In this document: in pieces, positions 9,095-17,770 of the stretch
Position numbering within the stretch: position 1 is the stretch's first letter
How the letters are laid out: each line of letters opens with the position of its first letter
Assembly: GCF_000964545.1 (NCBI RefSeq)
Contig: NZ_BBVD01000001.1
Coordinates: 124,001-188,000 of the forward strand
Source: Comamonas thiooxydans
GTDB taxonomy: Bacteria; Pseudomonadota; Gammaproteobacteria; Burkholderiales; Burkholderiaceae_C
Direction of reading: 5' to 3'
DNA length: 64,000 bases
Made by a program: the position numbers and the translations under genes
The notes under the pieces: generated by a model
Database searches by the model: none
What the model saw: only the letters and a program-made list of their open reading frames with translations
What the model was told of the DNA's origin: nothing

Positions 9095-10267
9095 ATGCCT
9101 TATCAGCCCACGCCCTCCCAGCCTCAACAACCGGCACTGCTGGCCTTGTCACGCAGGCAGTCCCTGCAGAGGCTGGCTGCTGCCGGGCTGGGCTGGGCTA
9201 CCCTGGGCCTGCCTCTGCCAGGCATGGCTTTGCCGTCCAGAACCTTGCAGTTTCCACGCGACTTCGGCAGCCACCCTGATCTGCAGACGGAGTGGTGGTA
9301 CATCACCGGACAGTTGCAGGCCGGCGGCAAGCCCTGGGGCTTTCAGCTGACTTTCTTTCGCTCGCGCATCGAAGCCGCGCAAGGCCTGCAATCGGCTCTT
9401 GCGGCCAAGCAGTTGATCTTCGCCCATGCGGCCCTGTGCGATGTCGAGGGCCAAAAGCTACGCCACGACCAGCGCATGGCGCGCGCGGGACTGGGCCTGG
9501 CCGGAGCCAGCGAAAACGATACCGATGTGCATATCAACGACTGGTATCTCCAGCGTCGACCCGTACCAGGACGAAGCGCCAGCGAAGCCAGTCGCTACAG
9601 AGCTCTGCTGAGCAACCAGGACTTCATACTGGATCTTGAATTTGACAGCACGCAGCCACTGCTTTTGCAGGGCTTGAATGGTCTTTCACGCAAAGGCCCG
9701 CGTGAGGAACAGGCCAGCTACTACTACAGTCAGCCTCAGCTCAAGGTCGGCGGCTCCATCACCGTGGGCGGGCAGCAGCTGCCTGTGCAAGCCAGCGCAC
9801 ACAACCGCGCCTGGCTGGACCATGAATGCAGCGCGGCCATCATGGACCCTGAGGCTCAGGGCTGGGACTGGATAGGCATGAATCTCGATGACGGCAGCGC
9901 CCTCACAGCCTTTCATCTTCGCCGCCACAATGGTTCGGCGCTCTGGGCCGGCGGCTCATTTCGTGCACAGAACCAGACTGCGCAAATCTTTGCCGCCGAT
10001 CAGGTACGGTTCAAACCGCTGCGCCACTGGAGCAGCCCGCACAGCAAAGCAAGCTACCCTGTGGCCTGGAGCGTGCAGACACCGGCGGGCCGTTTCGAGG
10101 TTCATGCGTTGGTGGACGACCAGGAACTGGACAGCCGCGCCAGCACCGGTGCCATTTACTGGGAGGGTCTGTGCGAGCTGCGCAACATAAGCGCCGATGG
10201 CACAAGCCGCCGCGTGGGCAACGGCTACCTGGAGATGACAGGCTATGCGAATGCGCTAAGGCTTTAG
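9095..10267 (+). CDS. secreted lipocalin-like protein, CrtC/AttH family
   Basis: A 390-residue exported protein of the family that includes carotenoid 1,2-hydratase (CrtC) and AttH. An SRRQSLQRLAAAG twin-arginine-like signal lies near residue 20. It is followed by the hallmark TEWWYITGQL stretch, then a long all-beta region with NRAWLDHE and WDWIGMNLDDGS, which is conserved in the family. No carotenoid genes are nearby, so the CrtC label should not be read as pigment synthesis. It is the third piece of the AttE/FG/H-like locus. Its stop overlaps the 3' end of the convergent TetR gene by 12 bases. Confidence 0.85.
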   Translation: MPYQPTPSQPQQPALLALSRRQSLQRLAAAGLGWATLGLPLPGMALPSRTLQFPRDFGSHPDLQTEWWYITGQLQAGGKPWGFQLTFFRSRIEAAQGLQSALAAKQLIFAHAALCDVEGQKLRHDQRMARAGLGLAGASENDTDVHINDWYLQRRPVPGRSASEASRYRALLSNQDFILDLEFDSTQPLLLQGLNGLSRKGPREEQASYYYSQPQLKVGGSITVGGQQLPVQASAHNRAWLDHECSAAIMDPEAQGWDWIGMNLDDGSALTAFHLRRHNGSALWAGGSFRAQNQTAQIFAADQVRFKPLRHWSSPHSKASYPVAWSVQTPAGRFEVHALVDDQELDSRASTGAIYWEGLCELRNISADGTSRRVGNGYLEMTGYANALRL

Positions 10268-10936
10268 GGCCTGGGGCTTGCACACCAGAGCGCCGAGCTG
10301 ATCGAGCAGAAGCTGCAGATGGCGTTCGCGCAAGCTCTCGCCCAAGAGATCGACCTGCAGCAGGCTCTGCCAGGTCGCGGCATGATCCACGCGGAAGCCG
10401 GACAGGGCCGAAATCAGATAGTGGACATCGACCGCGCTCAGCTGGTCCTTGAACAGGCCCTGCGCCACGCCGCGCTGCAGAATGCGCTCGATCGGCTCCA
10501 GCGCCGCCTTGCGCAACAGCTCGGTCTTGGAGATCTGGCCCAGCATCTCGCCGCCCTGGAAATTCTCCTGCAGCACCAGACGCGTGAACTCCTGGTTCTG
10601 CTCGTGATACTCGAAGCTCCTTTGCGCCAGCGCATGCAGCGCCTGCAAGGGCTCCAGCGCATCGAGATTGAGCTGCTCCTCCGACTCGCGAATATCCGAG
10701 TAGCTCTGCTCGATGACCGCGAGGTACACGTCTTTCTTGTTGCCGAAGTAGTAGTAGAGCATGCGCTTGGCGCAGCCCGCCTTGGCGGCAATGCGTTCCA
10801 GCCGCGCTCCGTCATAGCCGTAATTGGCAAACTCGGTCTTGCCCGCATCCAGCAGGGCTCGGCGCATATCGGCCGACGCCTCGTCTGCCGAAGGCTGCTG
10901 GCTCAGTGAAGTTTCAGGACCTTGCTGCTCGCTCAC
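10256..10936 (-). CDS. TetR-family transcriptional regulator
   Basis: A 226-residue repressor with an N-terminal helix-turn-helix: the RRALLDAGKTEFANYGYDG helix, the ERIAAKAG turn and the recognition helix CAKRMLYYYFGNKKDVY, followed by a helical ligand-binding domain. I prefer the GTG at 10936 because a GGAG sequence lies eight bases upstream; a GTG at 10942 is also in frame. It lies downstream of the PQQ dehydrogenase gene on the same strand, separated by one or two terminators, and converges on the CrtC-like gene. Its target and ligand cannot be inferred with confidence. Confidence 0.88.
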   Translation of the reverse strand: MSEQQGPETSLSQQPSADEASADMRRALLDAGKTEFANYGYDGARLERIAAKAGCAKRMLYYYFGNKKDVYLAVIEQSYSDIRESEEQLNLDALEPLQALHALAQRSFEYHEQNQEFTRLVLQENFQGGEMLGQISKTELLRKAALEPIERILQRGVAQGLFKDQLSAVDVHYLISALSGFRVDHAATWQSLLQVDLLGESLRERHLQLLLDQLGALVCKPQALKP

Positions 10937-11038
10937 GACCACATCTCCATTGACTCAAGCGCGCGAGCGTAACACGCAGCGCAGGCATGAAAAAAGGCCC
11001 CCACGCTTCCCACTGCGTGTGGTCGCTGCCCGGCGATG

Positions 11039-11069
11039 AAAAAAGCCATGGCTCTGATGAGCCATGGCT
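11039..11069 (-). terminator. rho-independent terminator of the PQQ dehydrogenase gene
   Basis: Eleven-base arms at 11044-11054 and 11059-11069 enclose a four-base loop. On the minus strand the stem is followed by six T (A run at 11039-11044). It lies 25 bases past the dehydrogenase stop. A weaker stem with one mismatch at 10999-11022, also followed by six T on the minus strand (A run at 10990-10995), may act as a second terminator. Confidence 0.85.
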
Positions 11070-11093
11070 GTTCGGGTTCAATGCCTGCGTCGC

Positions 11094-13523
11094 TTATTTG
11101 CCGCTATCGGGCAGCGCGTAGGCAATCACGTAGTCACCGCGGTCGGGCGACTGACGGGCACCGCCGGCCGAGATGACCACATATTGCTTGCCGGTCCTGG
11201 GCGACTTGTAAGTCATGGGGCCGCCCTGGCTGCCAACTGGCAGTCGGCCCTTCCAGATTTCCTTGCCGGTGGCGCTATCCCAGGCGCGCAGGTAGTAATC
11301 CTGCGTGCCGGCAAAGAACACCAGACCGCCCTGGGTCGCCAGCGTGCCGCCCAGTGTGGGCAGGCCCACAGGCATGGGCATGCGCATCTTGATGCCCATG
11401 GGACCCTGATCCTGCACCGTGCCCACGGGCACCTGCCAGACCACTTGCTGGGTCTTCATGTCGATGGCGGTCAGCGTGCCGAACGGAGGCTTCTGGCAAG
11501 GAATGCCCAGAGGCGACATAAAGCGGTCCTTGATCACCGCATAGGGAGTGCCTCCCAGCGGCACCTGACCCATGCCGGTGTTGGGCGCTTCACCGCCGTC
11601 GGACAGCTTGTCCTTTTTCTGCTGGGGCATCATCTGCACCCACAGGCCCAGACGCATGTCGTTCACAAAGATCAGATTGTTGCCGGGATCCGCAGACAGG
11701 CCGCCCCAGTTCATGCCGCCCAGCGAACCCGGGAAACTCAGCGACACATCGGTGCCAGGCGCGGTGAACAGGCCTTCATAGCGCATGGACTTGAACTTGA
11801 TGCGGCAGATCAGCTGATCCACCGGCGTCGCGCCCCACATATCGGCTTCGGTCAGGGTCTTGGCGCCGATCTGCGGCATGCCCACGGACAGAGGCTGGGT
11901 CGGGGCATACTTTTCGCCAGGAATATGACCGGGCTTGACGGCAATGTCCTCCACCTTGGTCAGCGGCTTGCCGCTGTGGCGGTCCAGCACAAAGATCTGA
12001 CCGGCCTTGGTACCGACCACCAGCGCTGGCGTCGTCTTGCCGTCCGGCAAAGGGAAATCGATCAGTGTGGGAGCCATGGGAAGGTCGAAGTCCCACAAGT
12101 CGTTGTGCACTGTCTGGTACACCCATTTCTCCTTGCCCGTGGCAGCATCCAGCGCGAGGATGGACGCACCGTACTTCAGGTCCGCTGCAGAGCGCGTGGC
12201 GCCATACAGGTCCACCGAAGCCGATCCCATGGGCAGGTACACCGTATTGGAGCTGGGATCGTAAGTTGTTCCCGCCCAGACATTGGCCGATGAGCGGGTG
12301 TAGGTCTCGCCGGACTTGAGCACTTCATTGGGCGTGGCCGAGCCCGAGTCGAACGCCCAGCGCTGTGCGCCAGTCATTACATCGAAGCCGCGAATCACGC
12401 CACCGGGCATGTCCACCTGTACGTTGTCGGCCACGCGGCCGCCGATCACCACCGTGGTGCCGGCCACCGTGGGCGCCGATGTCAGGGTGTAGAACGCGGG
12501 ATTCGAAATAGTGCCGACGCCCTGCTTGAGGTCGACCACGCCGTGATCGCCGAACTCGCCGCACAACTCGCCATTATCTGCGTTGATGGCAAACAGACGT
12601 GCATCGATGGTGTTCATCAGAATGCGGCGCTTGCAGGCGGCGCCAGCAGGCAGGCTCACCGCCTGCACCGGAGTCGATCCCGGCACGCTGGGCTGAACCA
12701 GTGCGGCATCCGCATCAAAGTAGGCCAGTCCGCGGCAGCGCTCCCACACACCGCCCACATGGGAGTTGGTGTCATGACGCCACAGCTGCTTGCCAGAGTC
12801 TGCGTCGAGCGCGATCACGTTGTTGCTGGGCGTGCAGACAAACACCTTGTCGCCCACCTGCAGCGGTGTGGTCTGGTCTTCAGCGCCGGCGCCTGTGGAC
12901 TTGGGTACGTCGCCGGTGCGAAAAGTCCAGGCCACCTGCAACTGGCTGACGTTGTCCACGTTGATCTGATCCAGCGCGGCAAAGCGGTCGTTGTTGCTGC
13001 TGTTGCCGTAATGACTCCAGTCCTTTTGCTCGCTGGCCGCATCCACAGGCTTGCGTGCCACGGCAGACGGGGTCTGCACCTCGGGGTGAATCTGGAACAT
13101 GGACACAAAGGCCGCCATGCCAGCCACCAGCATGACCGCCGCTGCAGCAAATGGCGCCTTGCCCGGCTCGCCAGCCTTGCGCAGCAAGGGCATGCTGGCC
13201 AGCACCACCACGGCTGCAAAGGTCAGCGCCAGCAGACGCGAAATCAGGCTCCAGTAATCCAGGCCCACTTCGGCCAGCGCCCACAACACGGTCGCGCCGA
13301 AAGTGCCAAGGTAGAACCATGCGCCGCTCACGCGGCGGCGAACCAGTTGCACGCCGGATAGCAGCAGCCCCAGGCCAGCGAGCAAAAAGTACCAGCTGCC
13401 GCCCAGGCTGATGAGCTTGCCACCGCCTATCAAGAAGAACAGGCCGGCAAGTGCCAGCGCCGCCCCCAGAACCCAGAGCCAGATGCGCGCGGCCAAGGGC
13501 TGCGCCTGCTCCCGATGTGTCAT
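11094..13523 (-). CDS. membrane-bound PQQ-dependent dehydrogenase, glucose/quinate/shikimate family
   Basis: An 809-residue quinoprotein. About five membrane helices in the first 130 residues anchor it in the inner membrane. The rest is a periplasmic eight-bladed propeller, recognisable from DWSHYGNSSNNDRFAALDQIN, the DDTTPL-like EDQTTPLQVG stretch and W-motif repeats such as LDAATGKEKWVYQ and WDSATGKEIWKGRLP. It oxidises a sugar or cyclic polyol (glucose, quinate or shikimate) with PQQ and passes electrons to ubiquinone. The family does not fix the substrate. I use the ATG at 13523, which has GAGG six bases upstream; an upstream in-frame start at 13574 adds 17 polar residues. No PQQ synthesis genes are in the window. 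Confidence 0.9.
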   Translation of the reverse strand: MTHREQAQPLAARIWLWVLGAALALAGLFFLIGGGKLISLGGSWYFLLAGLGLLLSGVQLVRRRVSGAWFYLGTFGATVLWALAEVGLDYWSLISRLLALTFAAVVVLASMPLLRKAGEPGKAPFAAAAVMLVAGMAAFVSMFQIHPEVQTPSAVARKPVDAASEQKDWSHYGNSSNNDRFAALDQINVDNVSQLQVAWTFRTGDVPKSTGAGAEDQTTPLQVGDKVFVCTPSNNVIALDADSGKQLWRHDTNSHVGGVWERCRGLAYFDADAALVQPSVPGSTPVQAVSLPAGAACKRRILMNTIDARLFAINADNGELCGEFGDHGVVDLKQGVGTISNPAFYTLTSAPTVAGTTVVIGGRVADNVQVDMPGGVIRGFDVMTGAQRWAFDSGSATPNEVLKSGETYTRSSANVWAGTTYDPSSNTVYLPMGSASVDLYGATRSAADLKYGASILALDAATGKEKWVYQTVHNDLWDFDLPMAPTLIDFPLPDGKTTPALVVGTKAGQIFVLDRHSGKPLTKVEDIAVKPGHIPGEKYAPTQPLSVGMPQIGAKTLTEADMWGATPVDQLICRIKFKSMRYEGLFTAPGTDVSLSFPGSLGGMNWGGLSADPGNNLIFVNDMRLGLWVQMMPQQKKDKLSDGGEAPNTGMGQVPLGGTPYAVIKDRFMSPLGIPCQKPPFGTLTAIDMKTQQVVWQVPVGTVQDQGPMGIKMRMPMPVGLPTLGGTLATQGGLVFFAGTQDYYLRAWDSATGKEIWKGRLPVGSQGGPMTYKSPRTGKQYVVISAGGARQSPDRGDYVIAYALPDSGK

Positions 13524-13590
13524 ATCGAACCTCGAACTGTATGCGCCTGCACGCGCACCGGCATCCGGCTGCACTCAGGCATTCTTGAAA

Positions 13591-13629
13591 TGAGAAAAAA
13601 AGTCCATTGTTGTGAGAAATAAAGTCCAT
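13591..13629 (-). promoter_or_regulatory. two 17-bp direct repeats upstream of the PQQ dehydrogenase
   Basis: Bases 13591-13607 and 13613-13629 are the same 17-bp sequence with one mismatch, spaced 22 bp from start to start, which is about two helical turns. A separate palindrome with 8-bp arms lies at 13651-13672. Both lie 70-150 bases upstream of the dehydrogenase start at 13523, where an operator or activator site would be expected. Assignment as a regulator site is inferred. Confidence 0.45.
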
Positions 13630-13700
13630 CGCTTGCAAACGTGTACCAGGAATTTCAGGAATCTCTGAAATTTCGATTTCCACGCTGAAGTCAGGACAAT

Positions 13701-13725
13701 AAAAAAGGCCGCAGATGCGGCCTTT
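13701..13725 (-). terminator. rho-independent terminator of the liv operon
   Basis: Ten-base arms at 13704-13713 and 13716-13725 with a two-base gap form a GC-rich stem that is followed by a run of six T on the minus strand (A run at 13701-13706). It lies 20 bases past the livM stop and ends the ABC importer operon. Confidence 0.9.
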
Positions 13726-13744
13726 GGAGAGAGGGCGAAGCGCC

Positions 13745-14737
13745 TTATTTGCGACGCAACAGCCAGGCGATCAACTCGCCCATGATGCCCTTGCGGAACA
13801 GCAGCACACAGAGCACAAAGATCAGGCCGGTGACGATGGTGACCGATTCGCCCAGCGTGCCAAACCACTCCACTCCCGTGGTGTGCGCCAGAAAGGTACC
13901 GAACTCGCCGATCTTGTTTTCCAGCGCCACAACGACGGCCGAGCCCAGCAGCGGACCCGACAGCGTGCCCAAGCCGCCCATCAGCGTCATCAGAATCACA
14001 TGCCCGGAGGTGGTCCAGTGCACATCGGACAAGGTCGCAAAGCCGAGCACCAGAGTCTTCAGAGAGCCGGCCAGACCCGTCAGGGCCGCAGAGATGACAA
14101 AGGCCAGCAGCTTGAAGCGGTTGACGTCATAGCCCAGGGAGATGGCGCGCGGCTCGTTCTCTTTGATGGCCTTGAGCACCTGCCCGAACGGCGAATGAAT
14201 GGTGCGCACGATGAGCAGAAAGGCCGCTGCCACGATGATCAGCGCCACGTAGTACATGACCATATCGCTGCTCAGATCGATCACGCCGAACAGCTTGCCG
14301 CGCGGCACGCCCTGCAGGCCGTCTTCGCCGCCTGTGAACTTGGCCTGCAGCGCGACAAAGAACAGCATCTGTGCCAGCGCCAGCGTGATCATGGAGAAAT
14401 AAATGCCCTGGCGACGGATGGCCAGCCAGCCAAAGATCAGGCCCAGCAGACCACCGACCACCGTGCCCAGCAACATGCCGACTTCGGGCGTAAAGCCCCA
14501 GGCCTTGATGGTGTAGCCAGCCACATAGGCCGCACCGCCCAGAAACGCGGCGTGGCCGAAGGACAGCAGACCCGTATAGCCCAGCAAGAGATTGAAGGCC
14601 GAAGCAAACAGTGCAAAGCACATCAGCTTCATGACAAAAACCGGATAGGCACCGAGGAAGGGCGCGACGATCAGGCCCAGCAGCAGCAGGCCATAGCCCA
14701 CGGGGGCAATGCGTTGAACAAGCGTCTTGGATTTCAT
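13745..14737 (-). CDS. livM: branched-chain amino acid-type ABC transporter permease LivM
   Basis: A 330-residue inner-membrane permease with 8-10 helices. It carries the LivM hallmarks LLLGYTGLLSFGHAAFLGGAAYVAGY near residue 50, IRRQGIYFSMITLALAQM near 115 and the EAA-like loop around KENEPRAISLGYDVNRFKLLAFVISAALTGLAGSL. It pairs with LivH to make the membrane channel. It is the last gene of the operon and lies 12 bases after livH. The transported compound may be an amino acid, amide or aromatic acid; the family does not settle this. Confidence 0.93.
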   Translation of the reverse strand: MKSKTLVQRIAPVGYGLLLLGLIVAPFLGAYPVFVMKLMCFALFASAFNLLLGYTGLLSFGHAAFLGGAAYVAGYTIKAWGFTPEVGMLLGTVVGGLLGLIFGWLAIRRQGIYFSMITLALAQMLFFVALQAKFTGGEDGLQGVPRGKLFGVIDLSSDMVMYYVALIIVAAAFLLIVRTIHSPFGQVLKAIKENEPRAISLGYDVNRFKLLAFVISAALTGLAGSLKTLVLGFATLSDVHWTTSGHVILMTLMGGLGTLSGPLLGSAVVVALENKIGEFGTFLAHTTGVEWFGTLGESVTIVTGLIFVLCVLLFRKGIMGELIAWLLRRK

Positions 14738-14749
14738 GTCGTGCCCCTC

Positions 14750-15634
14750 TTATTTTTCTTTACCGAACAAGCCAGCGGGGCGAATCAGCAAAACAATGAC
14801 CATGATGAAAAACACGACGGTGGACGATGCTTCAGGCCAGAAAACCTTGGTCAGCCCTTCGATGACGCCCAGCGCCAGACCGGTGAGAATCGATCCCATG
14901 ATGGAGCCCATGCCGCCAATCACCACCACGGCAAACACCACGATGATCAGGTTCTGCCCCATCAGCGGCGTGACCTGGTAGACGGGAGCGGCCAGCACGC
15001 CGGCAAAAGCCGCCAGCGCGGCACCGAAGGCATAGGTCAGCGTGATCATCACGGGCACGTTGACGCCGAAAGCCTCAACCAAGCGCGGGTTTTCGGTACC
15101 GGCACGCAGATAGGCACCGATGCGCGTCTTCTCGATCACAAACCAGGTTGCCACGCACACCACGATGGAAGCCACGACCACCCAGGCACGGTAATTGGGC
15201 AGGATCATGAAGCCCAGATTGGTCGCGCCTTCGAGCAGCTCGGGCGTGTCATAGCCCAGGCCCGAGACGCCATAGACGGAGCGGAACACCCCCTCGATCA
15301 GCAGCGACAGCCCCAGCGTCAGCAGCAGGCCGTAGAGATGATCGAGCTTGTAGATCCAGCGCAGCAAAAAGCGCTCGATCAACACCCCCAGAATCCCCAC
15401 CAGCACCGGCGACAGGATCAGCATCACCCAGTAGTTGATGCCGAAATAGCTCATGGCCATCCAGGTGCACATGGCCCCCAGCATGAACAGGGCGCCATGC
15501 GCAAAGTTGATGACATTGAGCAGGCCGAAGATCACGGCCAGGCCCAGACTCAGAATTGCGTAGAACGAACCGTTGACCAGCCCCAGAAGGAGCTGGCTCA
15601 TCAGGCCGGGCAATGAAACGCCGAAGATTTCCAT
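14750..15634 (-). CDS. livH: branched-chain amino acid-type ABC transporter permease LivH
   Basis: A 294-residue inner-membrane permease with about eight helices. Family motifs include the start LLLGLVNGSFYAILSLGLAVIFGLLNVINFAHGALFMLGA and VIGGMGSIMGSILTGLALGVIEGL near the C-terminus, which is the loop that contacts the ATPase. It forms the channel with LivM encoded just downstream. It follows the binding-protein gene after 48 bases. Confidence 0.93.
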   Translation of the reverse strand: MEIFGVSLPGLMSQLLLGLVNGSFYAILSLGLAVIFGLLNVINFAHGALFMLGAMCTWMAMSYFGINYWVMLILSPVLVGILGVLIERFLLRWIYKLDHLYGLLLTLGLSLLIEGVFRSVYGVSGLGYDTPELLEGATNLGFMILPNYRAWVVVASIVVCVATWFVIEKTRIGAYLRAGTENPRLVEAFGVNVPVMITLTYAFGAALAAFAGVLAAPVYQVTPLMGQNLIIVVFAVVVIGGMGSIMGSILTGLALGVIEGLTKVFWPEASSTVVFFIMVIVLLIRPAGLFGKEK

Positions 15635-15682
15635 GAGAGATACGCTGGTGAGGGTGAGGTGTGCATCAAACCGGTAGCGCCA

Positions 15683-16879
15683 TTACTTCCAGAGCGCGCA
15701 CTTGGTTTCGGCCTTGGTGGTCCAGACCGTATCGGCAGGCAACTTGGTCAGCACCTTGAGGTAGTCCCAGGGCTTGGTGGATTCGCTGGGCTTCTTGGCT
15801 TCGACCAGATACATATCGTGGGCGAAAGTGCCGTCGGGACGGATCACGCCCTTGCCGTAGAAGTCGTTGATGGGCGTGCTCTTGAGATGGGCCATCACCT
15901 TGTCGGCATTGGTGGTCTTCACCGCTTCCACGGCCTTCAGGTAGTTCATCACGGCCGAGTAGTCGGCGGCCTGCACATCGGTAGGCATGCGCTTGGTCTT
16001 CGCAAAGAACTTGTTGGCGAACTTGCGCGATTCGTCGTTCATGTCCCAGTACCAGCTGGTGGTGTGCAGCAGGCCTTCGGTGTTCTTCAGGCCCAGGCTG
16101 TGGATGTCGGTCAGAAAGACCAGCAGACCGGCGGTCTTCATGGTCTTGTTGATGCCGAACTCCTTGGCGGCCTTGATGGCATTGATGGTGTCGCCGCCCG
16201 CATTGGCCAGACCCAGGATATGCGCCTTGGAGCTTTGCGCCTGCAGCAGGAAGGACGAAAAGTCCGAGGCGTTGAGCGGGTGCTTGACCGAGCCCAGCAC
16301 CTTGCCGCCCTTGGCGTTGATGACCTTGGTGGTGTCGGCCTCCAGTGCCTGGCCGAATGCATAGTCGGCCGTCAGGAAGAACCAGTCCTTGCCGCCGCGA
16401 TCCACCACCGCACCGCCCGTGCCCTTGGCCAGGGCCACGGTGTCGTAGGCGTAGTGCACGGTATAGGGGTTGCACTGCTCGTTGGTCAGCGCGGAAGAAC
16501 CCGCGCCGCTGTTGAAGTGAACGCGCTTTTTCTCGTTGGCGATCTGGGAAACCGCCAGTGCCGTGCCGGAATTGGTGCCGCTGAAGACCATGGAGATGCC
16601 CTGCGTATCAATCCATTCGCGCACCTTGGACGCGGCGATGTCGGCCTTGTTCTGATGGTCTGCGCTGACCAGCTCGATAGGCTGGCCCAGGACCTTGCCG
16701 CCGAAGTCGTCGATTGCCATCTGCATGGCGACCGCACCGTTCTTGCCCTCCACGTCGGCGTACAGGCTGGACATATCGGTGACGAAACCGATCTTCACCT
16801 TTTCCTGGGCCTGGGCCAGAGGGCTGGACAGGCCGGCCACGGCCAGCATGCACGAGAGAACGCTCAGTTTTGCTTTCAT
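15683..16879 (-). CDS. livK: periplasmic substrate-binding protein of the liv-type ABC importer
   Basis: A 398-residue binding protein of the Leu/Ile/Val-type fold. A 23-residue Sec signal peptide ends at AQAQE, followed by KVKIGFVTDMSSLYADVEGKNG, which is the ligand-binding start of the family. I chose the ATG at 16879 because GGAG lies seven bases upstream and the signal peptide starts there. Sequences of this subtype in beta-proteobacteria often serve aromatic or short-chain acids as well as amino acids, so the gene symbol marks position in the operon, not proven specificity. Unusually, the gene sits between livF and livH. Confidence 0.88.
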   Translation of the reverse strand: MKAKLSVLSCMLAVAGLSSPLAQAQEKVKIGFVTDMSSLYADVEGKNGAVAMQMAIDDFGGKVLGQPIELVSADHQNKADIAASKVREWIDTQGISMVFSGTNSGTALAVSQIANEKKRVHFNSGAGSSALTNEQCNPYTVHYAYDTVALAKGTGGAVVDRGGKDWFFLTADYAFGQALEADTTKVINAKGGKVLGSVKHPLNASDFSSFLLQAQSSKAHILGLANAGGDTINAIKAAKEFGINKTMKTAGLLVFLTDIHSLGLKNTEGLLHTTSWYWDMNDESRKFANKFFAKTKRMPTDVQAADYSAVMNYLKAVEAVKTTNADKVMAHLKSTPINDFYGKGVIRPDGTFAHDMYLVEAKKPSESTKPWDYLKVLTKLPADTVWTTKAETKCALWK

Positions 16880-16934
16880 CTTTATCTCCACGGGTTGGTT
16901 CTTTGTTATGAACGAAATGGAATTGCTTGCAGGC

Positions 16935-17654
16935 TCAGACACCCAGCAGCTCGTTGAGTACGGACATCTTCTCGTCCAGTTCGCTGGCTCCGAAGCGCAA
17001 AGCGACATGACCGTGCTCGACCACATAGAAGCGGTCGGCCAGCGGCGCGGCAAAGCGGAAGTTCTGCTCCACCATCACCACGGTGTAGCCCTTTTCGCGC
17101 AGCGTGGTGATCATGCGAGCCAGGGTCTGGACGATGACGGGGGCCAGGCCTTCGGAAATTTCATCGAGCAGCAGCAGGCGCGCGCCCGTGCGCAGGATCC
17201 GCGCCACGGCCAGCATCTGCTGCTCGCCGCCCGAAAGGCGCGTGCCCTGGCTGTTCCTGCGCTCATAGAGGTTGGGGAACATCTGGTAGATCTCGTCGAT
17301 GCTCATCCCCGGCTCGCCGGTCTTGAGCGGCGGCGGCAGCATCAGATTCTCTTCACAGGACAGGCTGGAGAAAATGCCGCGCTCCTCGGGGCAGTAACCC
17401 ACCCCAAGGTGGGCGATCTTGTGCGTGGGCATGTGAATGGTTTCCACGCCATTGATCCTGATCGAGCCCTTGCGCGAGCCGGTCAGCCCCATGATGGCGC
17501 GCAGCGTGGAAGTGCGTCCCGCGCCATTGCGGCCCAGCAGGGTCACCACCTCGCCGGGATTGACCACCAGATCCATGCCATGCAGCACATGGGATTCGCC
17601 ATACCAGGCATTGAGTCCCGAAATTTCCAGCGCCGGAGTACTTGTCTTATTCAT
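16935..17654 (-). CDS. livF: liv-type ABC transporter ATP-binding protein LivF, Walker A Arg variant
   Basis: A 239-residue ATPase. It has the LivF-type signature LSGGEQQMLAVARIL, Walker B LLLLDEISEGLAP and the H loop region. The Walker A is GRNGAGRTS, with Arg47 (codon CGC at 17514-17516) where almost all ABC ATPases have Lys. The flanking residues are intact and the rest of the protein is unbroken, so this looks like a family variant rather than decay. The ATG at 17654 is chosen over a GTG at 17663. The partner ATPase LivG is canonical. Confidence 0.93.
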   Translation of the reverse strand: MNKTSTPALEISGLNAWYGESHVLHGMDLVVNPGEVVTLLGRNGAGRTSTLRAIMGLTGSRKGSIRINGVETIHMPTHKIAHLGVGYCPEERGIFSSLSCEENLMLPPPLKTGEPGMSIDEIYQMFPNLYERRNSQGTRLSGGEQQMLAVARILRTGARLLLLDEISEGLAPVIVQTLARMITTLREKGYTVVMVEQNFRFAAPLADRFYVVEHGHVALRFGASELDEKMSVLNELLGV

Positions 17655-17727
17655 TCGTATCACTCAAATCACGCACGAAACCATCAAAGAGGCAGTGAGG
17701 AAGGGCCGCCCCGCACCGAGGCTGCCG

Positions 17728-17757
17728 TCCCCCTCAGGGGGAAGCCGCGTGAGCGGC
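17728..17757. repeat. REP-like double hairpin between livF and livG
   Basis: Two short stems lie side by side: 7-bp arms around C17735 (17728-17742, a CCCCCT/AGGGGG core) and 5-bp arms at 17744-17748 and 17753-17757. The 116-base gap between livG and livF is otherwise featureless. From memory, similar CCCCCTnAGGGGG elements are scattered through Comamonadaceae genomes; I cannot count copies from one window. It may modulate expression of livF and later genes. Confidence 0.5.
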
Positions 17758-17770
17758 ACAGGGGGAGCAT

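Noticed and set aside
9095..10267. Carotenoid biosynthesis role of the CrtC-like gene
   Set aside because: No other carotenoid gene is in the window and the ABC transporter context points to the AttH branch.
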